Positions 9,259 through 17,901 are shown, counted from the first letter of the stretch. The stretch is DNA of 64,000 nucleotides from Clostridium sp031626875 (GCF_031626875.1 NZ_JANDMF010000017.1:32039-96038), one strand, 5' to 3'. A program made the numbers and translations. Notes: generated by a model from the letters alone, not told the origin.

Positions 9259-9490
9259 ATGCTCCTCCAGTCATACTATCTACTGATTTCAACATTCTAA
9301 CTAGTATAAGCTTTTGTGATTCTATTGGCATCTTAGTTTTCTTAACAAGTTTAGTAAATTCATCAAATATATTTTTTTCTATTTCATCAAAGGTATATAT
9401 ACTTTTTTCATCATCTATTAAATAATAAATCTTTATGTAACAATTAGTATTTGATTTATTTTCTATAAACTTATTATTCCATTTTCTTTT
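9248..9490 (-). CDS. Possible small overlapping gene without ATG start
   Basis: An open frame of 80 codons lies between the 514-aa gene and the 89-aa gene, overlapping both by a few bases. The translation looks protein-like (YIKIYYLIDDEKSIYTFDEI, then LVKKTKMPIESQKLILVRML), but the first ATG lies late, leaving only 27 residues. It could be a small gene with a non-ATG start coupled to the gene upstream, or a remnant. I tested whether it could join the 514-aa protein by slippage: it sits in the +1 frame and no usual -1 slip site is present. Confidence 0.3.
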   Translation of the reverse strand, partial: KRKWNNKFIENKSNTNCYIKIYYLIDDEKSIYTFDEIEKNIFDEFTKLVKKTKMPIESQKLILVRMLKSVDSMTGGAYGK

Positions 9491-11018
9491 TCATCTCGTC
9501 CTGTAGTGCTGGTCTTCTCTTATTTTGGCTCAAAATATCTTTATAATATTCTTCAAATTCTTCTCTCTTACCTAAATAATAAAGAATGTCTTTAACTACA
9601 CTACAATAATAAGCAGCTCTTTGATATCTTGATCTATTGGCAGCATCAATATGAAATTTAACCATTTCTTTTAGTATATCTACTGCTGACTCCAGATAAT
9701 ACGCTCTATTACTAAAATCTTCTTCAAGCTCTACTAAATCTATAACGCCATCTAGTTTTTCCAGCTGTATAGTATTTATGTAATCTTTAATATTATCCAA
9801 ATTTAATTTTTCATTATGCAATGCTCTATAAATCAATGCTTTAGATATATACTTTTTGTCACTATGTTCATATCCTTTTTGATTGTTTAAAAACTCTAAA
9901 AGTTCTTTTATTAATCCTTCATGAGATAAAACATAACTTAGTATATTGGGATAATAATATACTCTTTTAGACTTTAAGAAGTTTATTGTTTTACGAATAA
10001 ATTCATCTAAATTGTTTGTTTTTTCTGCAAAGGTTCTAGTTCTAATATATAATTTATAGGATGTTTTTTCTTTAAATAAATCAAAGGCTTCATTATAAGC
10101 TTTTTCAAATTCACTTAATTTTTCATAACAATTTATACGTATATTCTTTAAATTATCACATTGAGTTACTTTTCTTAAACCCTCATTAGTTGTATCTATA
10201 GCATCTTCAAAACATCCAATTTCAAAATATTCCTCTGCTACATCATTATAAAAATTTACATCATATTTTAAAAAACTTTTAGCTAACTGAACTTTATCAA
10301 ATTCAGGATTATATCTTTCATTAAATCCTTTAAGAAGCTCATAATATAAGTGTTGTAAGTCCCACTCCATATCTCTTTCATCTATTTTTTCTCTTATATT
10401 TTTTTCTATAATATCTATTTCTTCTATAGCATTGATAATAGCCTCTGTACATCCACTACCCCTATGAAGCTCCCAAAAACCTAATGCTTTCTCTATCATT
10501 TTTGTTTTATCTGGTATACAATTTTTAATGGACAAATAATACTCGTTGAAGATATCTTCATAATCTACCTCTATATATGGATAAGGTTCATCTGTTCCTA
10601 AAATTTCAAAATCATCTTCTACCTTCTTAATGCAATTGAATAATATTTCAAAGGCTTTAAACGCTATATCATATTCTTTATTCCTAGAATACATCATAGC
10701 AATATTCAAATATTTTTTAAAGCCTTCAGCCCATTCACAACCTTCAAAATCGTCTTGGGGATAACTCCCCCAATAATCCTCATAATTATCTTCTACATAA
10801 TATTCTCCATCAAGGCACTCTTTACAAAACTTTTCTACATCTATTAGAAAGCTTTCCCCATCACCTTCTTCTATATTATCTAAAGCTAACTTAGCATCTA
10901 TGTTTTTTGATATAAATTCATTTTTCTCAAATTCATTAAGTTTATTTAATAACTCAATTACTAAGTCTGTAAGCTTTTCTTTTTCAAAACTTAATAACTT
11001 TTCTCTTTGTAAATCCAT
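9474..11018 (-). CDS. Hypothetical helical-repeat protein, 514 aa
   Basis: Not recognised by family. The sequence is acidic and almost wholly alpha-helical. It has repeated helix pairs such as FYNDVAEEYFEIGCFEDAID and FEKAYNEAFDLFKEKTS that read like degenerate TPR repeats between about residues 230 and 500. The N-terminal 120 residues contain an acidic, aromatic stretch (YVEDNYEDYWGSY). There is no signal peptide or membrane segment. It lies 29 bases downstream of the DUF6933-pRiA4b gene on the same strand, so the two may form an operon with the 12149-12724 gene. A scaffold or protein-interaction role is a guess from the repeats. Confidence 0.65.
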   Translation of the reverse strand: MDLQREKLLSFEKEKLTDLVIELLNKLNEFEKNEFISKNIDAKLALDNIEEGDGESFLIDVEKFCKECLDGEYYVEDNYEDYWGSYPQDDFEGCEWAEGFKKYLNIAMMYSRNKEYDIAFKAFEILFNCIKKVEDDFEILGTDEPYPYIEVDYEDIFNEYYLSIKNCIPDKTKMIEKALGFWELHRGSGCTEAIINAIEEIDIIEKNIREKIDERDMEWDLQHLYYELLKGFNERYNPEFDKVQLAKSFLKYDVNFYNDVAEEYFEIGCFEDAIDTTNEGLRKVTQCDNLKNIRINCYEKLSEFEKAYNEAFDLFKEKTSYKLYIRTRTFAEKTNNLDEFIRKTINFLKSKRVYYYPNILSYVLSHEGLIKELLEFLNNQKGYEHSDKKYISKALIYRALHNEKLNLDNIKDYINTIQLEKLDGVIDLVELEEDFSNRAYYLESAVDILKEMVKFHIDAANRSRYQRAAYYCSVVKDILYYLGKREEFEEYYKDILSQNKRRPALQDEMKKKME

Positions 11019-11047
11019 AATTCACTCCTAGCTATTTTCATATATTA

Positions 11048-12133
11048 TTACCTCAAAGAATATCTTAAATTCATATTTGTATGTCCTAATTCAAACTTCC
11101 TATATCCTTGTGAATCTCCCCAGCGTTTCATCTCTCCATACTCTGGATGATTTGAGTTTTCTATAATTTCAAGAAAATCTTCATACCCTGGTGCACCACC
11201 AACATCTTCAGGAGGAGCGTCCCCTGAACCTTTCAAGCAAACTGGATAATTTTTATCATAGTCAGTCACTATTTTTTTTATCTTGATCTCATGCTCCCAT
11301 CCATCTCCATAATCATAGTTGTAAACTATTTTAAATCCTTTTTTCATATAATCTCTAACTAAAACTTTGCTATCCACCTCAATTTTTACTCCATTAAAAA
11401 TCACTTCATCCTCATGTTCACTTATAACATTTAATACGTATTCACATTTTTCATTAAAAATATTAAAGTCATATAGATGATATTCTTGCCACTCAAAAGC
11501 TTTTTGAAGTATTTTATGAAACTCCTTAAAATTTATATTCATTGGAATCATTATCTCTCTTTTTGCAGTATAAGCTCCTAATTTTAATTTTACTAATATT
11601 TGTGCTGCTTCACCTTTAATTATAGAATCACCATATATGGCTTTAAAATCTTCTAAAAGTAAATCATATGGATGCTCATAGTTAGATTTGTTTACCATTA
11701 TATAATCACCATTAATCTTTTTTGTTAATTGAACTTGATAAATCTCTTCTGAATCTATTAGCTCTTCAAAAAACGTTACACATTCACAAGCTTTATTTAA
11801 TCTTGAAACATATTTAGGCCCCTTTGTTTTTGAATAAGTTACTTTTCCAGCATCATTTATGTAATTTTCTATAAGCTCTTCTTTTATGTTCTCATCTTTA
11901 AGGCATCTTTTAATACCTTCAACTATTAATTCATCTATTTTCTTAAAATCCTTTGCCTTTAGCCCAAATAGGATAAAACCAAATCTACTACTGTCATTTA
12001 CTACTACAACTGCTTTTTTTCTTTTTAACTTAATTAGATTTACACTCCATGAAAATATATCATTTTCTTCATTGTACTCTTTAATTTTTATTTCCATCTC
12101 ATCTTGCAATTTTTTTGTACAGCAAATATTCAT
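11048..12133 (-). CDS. DUF6933 - pRiA4b ORF-3-like fusion protein
   Basis: 361 aa with two parts. The N-terminal 120 residues (MNICCTKKLQDEM, FSWSVNLIKLKRKKAVVVVN, FILFGLKAKDFKKIDELIV) match the DUF6933 pattern. The C-terminal 190 residues carry the pRiA4b ORF-3 / IS1096 TnpR-like signature: EWQEYHLYDF, YDYGDGWEHEIKI, CLKGSGDAPPEDVGGAPGY and then RKFELGHTNMNLR. The function of either domain is unknown. pRiA4b-like proteins travel with plasmids and mobile elements. The gene sits 15 bases after the RQC-minor gene in the same direction. Confidence 0.8.
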   Translation of the reverse strand: MNICCTKKLQDEMEIKIKEYNEENDIFSWSVNLIKLKRKKAVVVVNDSSRFGFILFGLKAKDFKKIDELIVEGIKRCLKDENIKEELIENYINDAGKVTYSKTKGPKYVSRLNKACECVTFFEELIDSEEIYQVQLTKKINGDYIMVNKSNYEHPYDLLLEDFKAIYGDSIIKGEAAQILVKLKLGAYTAKREIMIPMNINFKEFHKILQKAFEWQEYHLYDFNIFNEKCEYVLNVISEHEDEVIFNGVKIEVDSKVLVRDYMKKGFKIVYNYDYGDGWEHEIKIKKIVTDYDKNYPVCLKGSGDAPPEDVGGAPGYEDFLEIIENSNHPEYGEMKRWGDSQGYRKFELGHTNMNLRYSLR

Positions 12134-12148
12134 TTTAAATCCTCCATA

Positions 12149-12724
12149 TTACACAGACTTTAGTTTGGAAATAGTTTTATTTATCATAACTCTTACTTTT
12201 TTCACTTCACCAGTTTCCCACTTTTCTAGGAATCTTATAAAGCCAATATTTTTGCTTTCTCCTATTTTAGGCAGGAGTATTTTAACCACTTGTCTATTAG
12301 TTATCTTCATCCTTTCTATAAGTTCATCACATTTGTCTTTATCTACATTGAGAATAAGATTATATAATTCATCAGCATAGAAAGGCTTATATGTTTCCCA
12401 ACCTTTTTCTGAAAATACTATCATAGGAAGCTTCCAATTATATTGAATGTCCAAATAATCATTTACAATCATCCAGTCTACAATTTTTGTTATGTCTTCA
12501 ATTGTTAGCTGACTGTAATAGCCATAACTAGGACAAGTATTAAGTTCTTTTTCTAATAGTTTTTTATCTTTTGAGCCTTTAAGTATTTTTGCTAACATTG
12601 TTCTTCCTGCTGAAGCAATAATTTCATCTGCTGCCCTTAAAATATTATTTATGTCATCTTGTGATGGAGCTTCCTGACCTTTTAGATCACTTAATTGATA
12701 TCTTACCTTACTTTGTCTTGCCAT
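12149..12724 (-). CDS. RQC-minor-1 family DNA-binding protein
   Basis: The protein begins MARQSKVRYQLSDLKG and continues with ILRAADEIIASAGRTMLAKI and LKGSKDKKLLEKEL. CPSYGYYSQLTIEDITKIVD and a winged-helix-like segment ending MIVFSEKGWETYKPFY follow. This is the pattern I associate with the RQC-minor-1 family, stand-alone RQC winged-helix proteins. An ATG at 12742 would add six residues. The second ATG at 12724 is preferred because family members start there and AAAGGT precedes it. It heads a likely three-gene leftward operon. Three direct repeats lie upstream (12837-12906). Sequence-specific or structure-specific DNA binding is inferred from the family. Confidence 0.7.
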   Translation of the reverse strand: MARQSKVRYQLSDLKGQEAPSQDDINNILRAADEIIASAGRTMLAKILKGSKDKKLLEKELNTCPSYGYYSQLTIEDITKIVDWMIVNDYLDIQYNWKLPMIVFSEKGWETYKPFYADELYNLILNVDKDKCDELIERMKITNRQVVKILLPKIGESKNIGFIRFLEKWETGEVKKVRVMINKTISKLKSV

Positions 12725-12836
12725 TTTATATCGACCTTTCATGATAATAATTCTATTTCTTCATTAATTTTACCTATATTTTATCATAAATTTATACAAA
12801 AAACTCTCAAGCTGGCATTTTATCAGCATATTCTAA

Positions 12837-12906
12837 AGAATATTACCATATAAGAATATATATTCTTTAGAATATTACCATATTTATGGAGAAGAATATT
12901 ACCATA
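12837..12906. repeat. Three iteron-like direct repeats AGAATATTACCATA
   Basis: Exact copies of the 14-mer AGAATATTACCATA lie at 12837-12850, 12869-12882 and 12893-12906. They are spaced 32 and 24 bases apart, with a small palindrome AAGAATATATATTCTT between the first two. The array lies 95-165 bases upstream of the RQC-minor-1 gene, where its promoter should be. It could be an operator array, perhaps bound by the winged-helix protein itself. Confidence 0.7.
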
Positions 12907-13015
12907 AACAAGCCTCCAAATCTATGATTTGGCAAGGCAAACTTATGTGAGTGGATTTTCCTTATTTATTCTCTAAATCTACCTCTCTTTATTGGTTATA
13001 AAGATAATGAGTACT

Positions 13016-13174
13016 TTAATCATTACAAACATGGCATCCAAAACATGTAAGCAAAACTTTATGTTCTTCACAAATAGGAAAATTATTAAACATTGGTTCT
13101 TTATTATCACTTGATTCTAACCATGCCTCTATTTCTTCTTCATCTATATATTCACTTTTGAATTTCTTAATCAT
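13016..13174 (-). CDS. Small Cys-rich protein or gene remnant, 52 aa
   Basis: The frame reads MIKKFKSEYIDEEEIEAWLE and ends CEEHKVLLTCFGCHVCND, with Cys35, Cys44, Cys47 and Cys50 (plus His) arranged like a small zinc knuckle. The same frame is open for only eight more codons upstream before a TGA, and no clear ribosome-binding site precedes the ATG. It may therefore be the surviving end of a longer gene. It lies 67 bases downstream of the 689-aa gene. Not recognised. Confidence 0.4.
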   Translation of the reverse strand: MIKKFKSEYIDEEEIEAWLESSDNKEPMFNNFPICEEHKVLLTCFGCHVCND

Positions 13175-13240
13175 TTCATAAAACTTATCTAATACAGGTC
13201 ATATTTATGTTTTCATCACTATTATCTAGAAGATATTAGG

Positions 13241-15310
13241 CTAATCAAATCTATCTATTTTTATAATTCTTGTAGAGTTATTTGAAGTTACCTTTAAAAT
13301 CAAATTCCATTCACTATCTTTACTAAATCCTATTCCACAAGCACTTGCATTCTCAATATCTTCTATTTGTGTTGTTGCTGTATATGCTTCTAATGTCTTT
13401 CTTATTTCCCTTAATTCAGATTTTAATGATTCATTAAAGAATCCTCTTCCTTTTCCTTCAGTTAAGTCTTTACATTCATCTAATATGAAGAATGTATGAT
13501 TTCCTGAATGGTTAACTGGATTATCTCCCCATAAATTAGGTGAATTTGTAATACCTTTTACAGTTATAAATCCATTTGCTAGATTCCACTCACTAGTCTT
13601 AGACAAATTAGAACTTGAATTGTTCACTATATTAGGTTCTTCTCCTTTTACATAGTCAAATTCAAATACAGTTACTTCTTGTCTATTTTCTAATGGTTTT
13701 CCTTCATAAGAATAAACTTTTCCATTTACATCTAATTCAACTTTAAACGGAGTAGCTCCACTTCCTCTTTCACAAAAATTATGAACAACAAATCTATAAT
13801 GTCCTTCTCTTGCAAGGCCTAAGCTCCATCTTATATTTTCTACTGGTGTAGTAGTATGTCCACCTCCAGCATTCATATCTATATCTAACCATCCACCACA
13901 TTTGGATCTTTTATCTCTGTAATAGATGTGTTCCTTTGAAGGTGTTATACAATGTAAATCTAAATCAGTATAGTTTTCCCAGATTAAAGAACATCTAATT
14001 TCATTATTTTCATACTGTCCACCTGCATTTTCAACTCTTCTTCTTATTTCTGCATCTATTCCACCATGATAATACCAACTAAATGTATTGTTCCATAATA
14101 AAATATTTTCTGCTTCTGGATCTGCAGCTGTAACTAATGCCATTAATCTATCTGTATTATCAATTCTAACTTCAATTTTTTCTGCTGTTTCTAATATTGT
14201 CCTTTGAAACTTTTCCCAGGTCATAACTGTAGATGGCAAGTCCATCATATTTGAAATAACTTTTGGAGCTTTAGCTTTTATATTACTAAATATTCCAACT
14301 TTTTTAGATGGATTTTCTTTAGGTATATAATTGTTTTTCCATATGAAATAAGGCATTTCCTCAAATATAGCATATCTTCTCCTTAGAGAATTAGCTATTC
14401 CCATTTTTTCAATTATTCTTTCAGCTTGTTCAATATTACCTTGTGATGGAGCAACTTGTGCTCTCATATAATTAGAAGGATTCATTTTTTCTGCAAATCT
14501 TCTACTTATTAACTCAAAATCCATGCCACTTGATATATAATCTAAAAGAGTTCCTATCATAGATGATTTTATGTGACAATAGCCTACTGGTGCTTTAGCA
14601 ATATAGAACCATATCATATTTTCTTTTATTTTATTGTTTTTAACATTTAGGATATCTTCATGTAATTCTTTAAACCATTCTGCAACTCCTAAACACTTAT
14701 CTGATCTATATAAAGTTTCTGTTTTAAGTAATTCAACTGCTTGATTAATAGTTTCTAAAGAATACTCTTCTAAAGCCCTATTTATCATTCCATAGTCTTC
14801 TAACTTTTCAGCCATAACTTGTCTTGCATTTTTTAACCTTGATTTATTAATTTTTTCTTCTGACAACTTAACAGATAGGTGTGTCCATATTCCCGCTTTT
14901 GGTGTTCCTAATATTTCAGTATCTGATATGAATACTCCTGTTATTCTTGATTCATTAACAGCTCTTCTTAATTCTAATACTGATTTCCTAAAGAATACTG
15001 GTACATCTTCTGCCCATAATACAGATTCAATAGTACCCTCTTCAGTAACCATTACAAGATTTCCATATTTTTCAATGAAATGCCTACATCCACTGCAATT
15101 GTAGTATTGTTGTGATTCACTTGGAAGGTTATTTATGTATACTTCCCATAAATTTTCTGCAGCTGTAGTAAATAGAGATGTATCTTTATTTACTAATAAA
15201 TTGAATTTGTCTTTTATGATTTGCTCAAACTTTGGATAATCATCCTCTTTTTCTCTAATCTTAATATCTTCATTATGATTTAAATCTTTTTTCGTTGGTT
15301 CTTCTTTCAT
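13241..15310 (-). CDS. Conserved protein of unknown function with DUF2135/YfaP-like beta domain
   Basis: 689 aa. The N-terminal part has a possible zinc-binding CSGCRHF (about 63-69) and FIEKYGNLVMV. The middle (about 150-430) is helical with several Trp-rich segments (WFKELHEDIL, NNTFSWYYHGGID). Residues about 440-550 read IRCSLIWENYTDLDLHCITP, GWLDIDMNAGG, PVENIRWS and YRFVVHNFCERG. This is the pattern of DUF2135/YfaP-type calcium-binding-like beta domains found in peptidase- and phage-associated proteins. The C-terminal 130 residues (GITNSPNLWGDNPVNHSGNH onward) are unassigned. There is no signal peptide. The role is unknown. The family resemblance for the beta domain is moderate. Confidence 0.6.
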   Translation of the reverse strand: MKEEPTKKDLNHNEDIKIREKEDDYPKFEQIIKDKFNLLVNKDTSLFTTAAENLWEVYINNLPSESQQYYNCSGCRHFIEKYGNLVMVTEEGTIESVLWAEDVPVFFRKSVLELRRAVNESRITGVFISDTEILGTPKAGIWTHLSVKLSEEKINKSRLKNARQVMAEKLEDYGMINRALEEYSLETINQAVELLKTETLYRSDKCLGVAEWFKELHEDILNVKNNKIKENMIWFYIAKAPVGYCHIKSSMIGTLLDYISSGMDFELISRRFAEKMNPSNYMRAQVAPSQGNIEQAERIIEKMGIANSLRRRYAIFEEMPYFIWKNNYIPKENPSKKVGIFSNIKAKAPKVISNMMDLPSTVMTWEKFQRTILETAEKIEVRIDNTDRLMALVTAADPEAENILLWNNTFSWYYHGGIDAEIRRRVENAGGQYENNEIRCSLIWENYTDLDLHCITPSKEHIYYRDKRSKCGGWLDIDMNAGGGHTTTPVENIRWSLGLAREGHYRFVVHNFCERGSGATPFKVELDVNGKVYSYEGKPLENRQEVTVFEFDYVKGEEPNIVNNSSSNLSKTSEWNLANGFITVKGITNSPNLWGDNPVNHSGNHTFFILDECKDLTEGKGRGFFNESLKSELREIRKTLEAYTATTQIEDIENASACGIGFSKDSEWNLILKVTSNNSTRIIKIDRFD

Positions 15311-15433
15311 TTTTACTTACCTCCATGCTATGATAGGTGTCTTTTCATTTGTTTATATTACTATAATATCTGCAAGTTAATTTGTAAAGAATAACTAAAC
15401 TCATTTTTCGAAAAATTCTTTCACTTATGTTCT

Positions 15434-15466
15434 AACCTGTTTACTTAAATTTCAGTTGATTCAATT
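15434..15466. repeat. Third, partial copy of the toxin-locus intergenic repeat
   Basis: The core ACTTAAATTTCAGTTGATTCA matches the repeats at 16405-16464 and 17634-17694 at most positions, but the flanks have diverged. It lies just past the immunity-like gene 15579-16073. The gap 15311-15578 otherwise holds only a 27-codon frame (15461-15544) of doubtful value. Confidence 0.5.
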
Positions 15467-15578
15467 AACACTTATACCAACGTATATTGTTCTCCAATCA
15501 TAATCTATTCCACTTTCATCTAACATATATATACTTATAATCATAATTTATCACCTTTCTTCTTTCATGTTCTTACAA

Positions 15579-16073
15579 TTAATCTATATTAATTGGTTCC
15601 TTTTCAACAAATCTTTCATACCATTCTCTTAATGGATAATATCCAGCATTCACTATCTCTAACTCCTTTATTCTAAGAACAAACATACCTCCTTGTTCAA
15701 GAAGTTTGATTAATGGCTCATATACACTTATATATTTAGCAGCATCTGGATTTTTATCAATATACCTAGCTAATTGTATATAATACTGAATTATGTTTTT
15801 TTTATATATGTTTTCGCCTAAAAATTCCACAACTTCTGAATTACAGTAATCAGAAACAACTACTTCTTTCTCACTATCACCTAATAATTTTGCTATATTA
15901 CCAACTAGAGGAACTATTGGTTTTATTGATTCTTCCTTGAAAAATTTAGCCAATCTTCTTAAAAATTCATAGCCTAAGTCAGCTTCAGCTTCTGATGCCT
16001 TTTTACCAACTTCATTCCATCTTATATTATTTATTCTTTCTATTGCTTCATCCATATACATTTTAGTTATCAT
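15579..16073 (-). CDS. Putative immunity protein, paralogue of 20389-20874
   Basis: 164 aa, soluble and helical. Aligned by eye with the protein at 20389-20874 it is more than half identical throughout, for example FLRRLAKFFKEES / YLRRLAKFFKDES and PLIKLLEQGG / PLIKLLERGG, with both ending KEPINID. The other copy directly follows an LXG toxin gene, where a cognate immunity gene is expected. This copy is therefore probably an orphan immunity gene left over or kept for protection against kin toxins. Its start overlaps the stop of the 63-aa zinc-ribbon gene (ATGA), so translation is likely coupled. The biochemical target is unknown. Confidence 0.6.
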   Translation of the reverse strand: MITKMYMDEAIERINNIRWNEVGKKASEAEADLGYEFLRRLAKFFKEESIKPIVPLVGNIAKLLGDSEKEVVVSDYCNSEVVEFLGENIYKKNIIQYYIQLARYIDKNPDAAKYISVYEPLIKLLEQGGMFVLRIKELEIVNAGYYPLREWYERFVEKEPINID

Positions 16074-16261
16074 TCCCCACTTTCTTTGATTATTTCATTT
16101 CTAAATTCTTCTGGAGTTGATGGATAATCAATTTCACCTAAAAAACCACAATTACAATTATATTCAATAAAAAGTAAAACTTCTCTTCTTTGTATTCCTT
16201 GATTATATTTAGCCTTTGTATTTTTATTACACATTGGACATTCACAATTTATAAAAGGCAT
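16070..16261 (-). CDS. Small zinc-ribbon protein, 63 aa
   Basis: The sequence has CECPMCNKN near the start and YNCNCGFLGE about 25 residues later, a CxxC...CxC pair typical of a small zinc ribbon. The tail is acidic (STPEEFRNEIIKESGE). Its stop codon overlaps the start of the immunity-like gene 15579-16073 by four bases, so the two are probably made together. I do not recognise a family. Being a toxin, an antitoxin partner or an unrelated cargo gene are all possible. Confidence 0.55.
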   Translation of the reverse strand: MPFINCECPMCNKNTKAKYNQGIQRREVLLFIEYNCNCGFLGEIDYPSTPEEFRNEIIKESGE

Positions 16262-16404
16262 TTTATCATCTCCACCATTCTACTATAGATTACTCTTATT
16301 TATATAGACAAGCTTTTAAAAGCCCAATAGTACATTTTATAAAAATTATTATATATATCTTTAATAGACTTAATTATTAAAAGTCAAGTATTTTTATAAT
16401 AAAC

Positions 16405-16464
16405 AATAATGAATCAACCTACTTAAATTTCAGCTGATTCATTTCATCTTTTCACTGTATTATA
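16405..16464. repeat. Intergenic repeat, copy 1, in toxin locus
   Basis: This 60-base segment (AATAATGAATCAACCTACTT to CACTGTATTATAT) matches 17634-17694 at roughly 85% of positions by eye, including the exact run TTTCAGCTGATTCATTTCAT. GAATCA...TGATTC inside it can form a hairpin. Both copies lie between toxin/immunity modules. The 320-base gap 16262-16583 holds this repeat and otherwise nothing recognised. Confidence 0.7.
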
Positions 16465-16583
16465 TTTATGATGTTTTTACTTTTACCTTTATCAATCTTC
16501 CTAGAAACAAACATTATTTATTAATCATGGATATAAACTTCCAAGTATTGTATAGAGAGTTTAGTTTATAGTGGTGCTCTCAG

Positions 16584-17000
16584 CTACTCTTCTGACTTAT
16601 AAAGCCAACTTTCATAATCAGTTTCATTAACTATATCATCGCAATTGAAAAAGCCTCCATACTCATTACATATGATACTATCTTTCCACCTTTCCATAAA
16701 CTCTTTACACACATATAATAATAAATATCCACTTTCACGTTCTCCTGAAGTATTTGCCTCTAATCCATATGTATATTCCATACTCAAGTTATATCTTTTC
16801 TCAATGATATTTTTCTCTTGTTCAAAAAAGTCTACATCATCATACCCATTAAATAAAACAATGCCATTATACTTTTTAATATAACCTATACATTTATTTC
16901 TATCTTTTAAAACACCACCAATCCCTTCTATAAACTCACTATATTCTTTTGGACTAATATATTTTGTCGTAAAAATTTCTAATGCTTTACCTGCCACCAA
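16584..17000 (-). CDS. Putative immunity protein for the decayed toxin tip
   Basis: 138 aa, acidic and soluble, not recognised by family. The order and overlap suggest its role: its start lies inside the end of the toxin-tip frame 16979-17188 (22-base overlap), as is usual for an immunity gene following its toxin. The sequence alternates helices and strands (IGYIKKYNGIVLFNGYDDVD, ESGYLLLYVCKEFMERW). It remains intact although the toxin ahead of it is broken, which is common for orphan immunity genes. The assignment rests on context only. Confidence 0.5.
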   Translation of the reverse strand: MVAGKALEIFTTKYISPKEYSEFIEGIGGVLKDRNKCIGYIKKYNGIVLFNGYDDVDFFEQEKNIIEKRYNLSMEYTYGLEANTSGERESGYLLLYVCKEFMERWKDSIICNEYGGFFNCDDIVNETDYESWLYKSEE

Positions 17001-17430
17001 TCTTCACCTCTTAATAACTTTAATAATTTTTCTCTATCATTTACAACTATTAACTTATCTCCAAACTTATTCTGCAATTTACTTATTTTTAATTCATCAT
17101 TAAAATTAGGGGCAAATAAAATTATCTTTTTATTATCAGGATTTAAGATTTTCGCCGAATCTGGACTAAACTCTTCAAAATATTTCAAAAATGTTTTTAC
17201 AGTCTTACCACTACCAGTCCCAACATAGCAATCAATTATATAATCTAATGTTACAATATCAAGTTGACCTATTTCTCCAAAATCTACATCATTGCATTAA
17301 CTTTCAAGTGGAATTATTAAGCCTAGGTTTTTCTAGCCTATCAGGGTACATATCCCTTCTATGCTCGTTTTACTTGCTCCTAAAGGGTACTATTATTGAT
17401 TACATAGGAACTTCTCCTTTATCAGATGCT
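16979..17430 (-). pseudogene. Decayed restriction-endonuclease-fold toxin tip
   Basis: The intact end (69 aa from the ATG at 17188) reads SAKILNPDNKKIILFAPNF and LIVVNDREKLLKLLRG. The frame extends upstream through GEIGQLDIVTLDYIIDCYVG and GTGSGKTVKTF to a TAA. In another frame, further upstream, are RRDMYPDRLEKPRLNN and, before an in-frame stop, ASDKGEVPM. Together these follow the order of polymorphic-toxin REase-fold tips (YPDR...PRLN, GEIGQLDIVT.DYIIEVK, GSGK, NP..K.I.YAPN). At least one frameshift and two stops separate the pieces, and the expected EVK is DCY. It is therefore most likely inactive. The ordered motifs are seen; the toxin assignment is from family knowledge. Confidence 0.65.
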
Positions 17431-17633
17431 TATACTTGAGATATTGCTAAAAAGATTTTAATAAACTATCAATTTTTATTAAATCAGATGTTTTAGCCTT
17501 TATTCCTCACTTTTTAAATTCAATGCCACTCTTATTCACAGTCATTTAAAACTCTGTTTTATTATGTGTTATCCTTGCTTTTTAATATAGTTATTTTGAA
17601 AAATGCATTTATGACATATGTTAGTTGCTTAAA

Positions 17634-17694
17634 AATAATGAACCAGCCTACTTGATTTCAGCTGATTCATTTCATCTTTTTCACTGCATTATTA
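17634..17694. repeat. Intergenic repeat, copy 2, in toxin locus
   Basis: This is the second copy of the 60-base segment at 16405-16464, with a few substitutions and single-base indels. It lies between the decayed toxin tip and the immunity-like gene 17902-18396. The gap 17431-17901 also holds a hairpin near 17840-17890 (minus-strand TTATTCAG ... CTGAATAA) that may end transcription from 17902-18396. Confidence 0.7.
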
Positions 17695-17901
17695 ATATTA
17701 TGCAGTTATTTTCATCAAAAAACCTTAGTCTATAATGAGCAGTTTAATAGATTCACTCTTAGATATTAATATCCTGTGCTTTATTGCAGCGAGAAAACAC
17801 TAAATTTTGCAGTTAAACTAAGAATGCTGGAAATATGAATTAGTAGTACCTTTTTTCTTTATTCAGCATACTACAAAATGGTACTGAATAAGAATTATTT
17901 T

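Noticed and set aside
9474..9500. Programmed frameshift joining the 514-aa gene to the small frame after it
   Set aside because: The second frame is +1 relative to the first, and the A-rich run does not form a usual -1 slippery heptamer; no supporting structure was seen.
15461..15544. 27-codon frame with a plausible ribosome-binding site after the immunity-like gene
   Set aside because: Too short to support, overlaps the diverged repeat, and no family feature is visible.
17191..17439. 82-codon rightward frame over the decayed toxin tip
   Set aside because: The leftward frames there carry ordered toxin motifs; the rightward frame has none.
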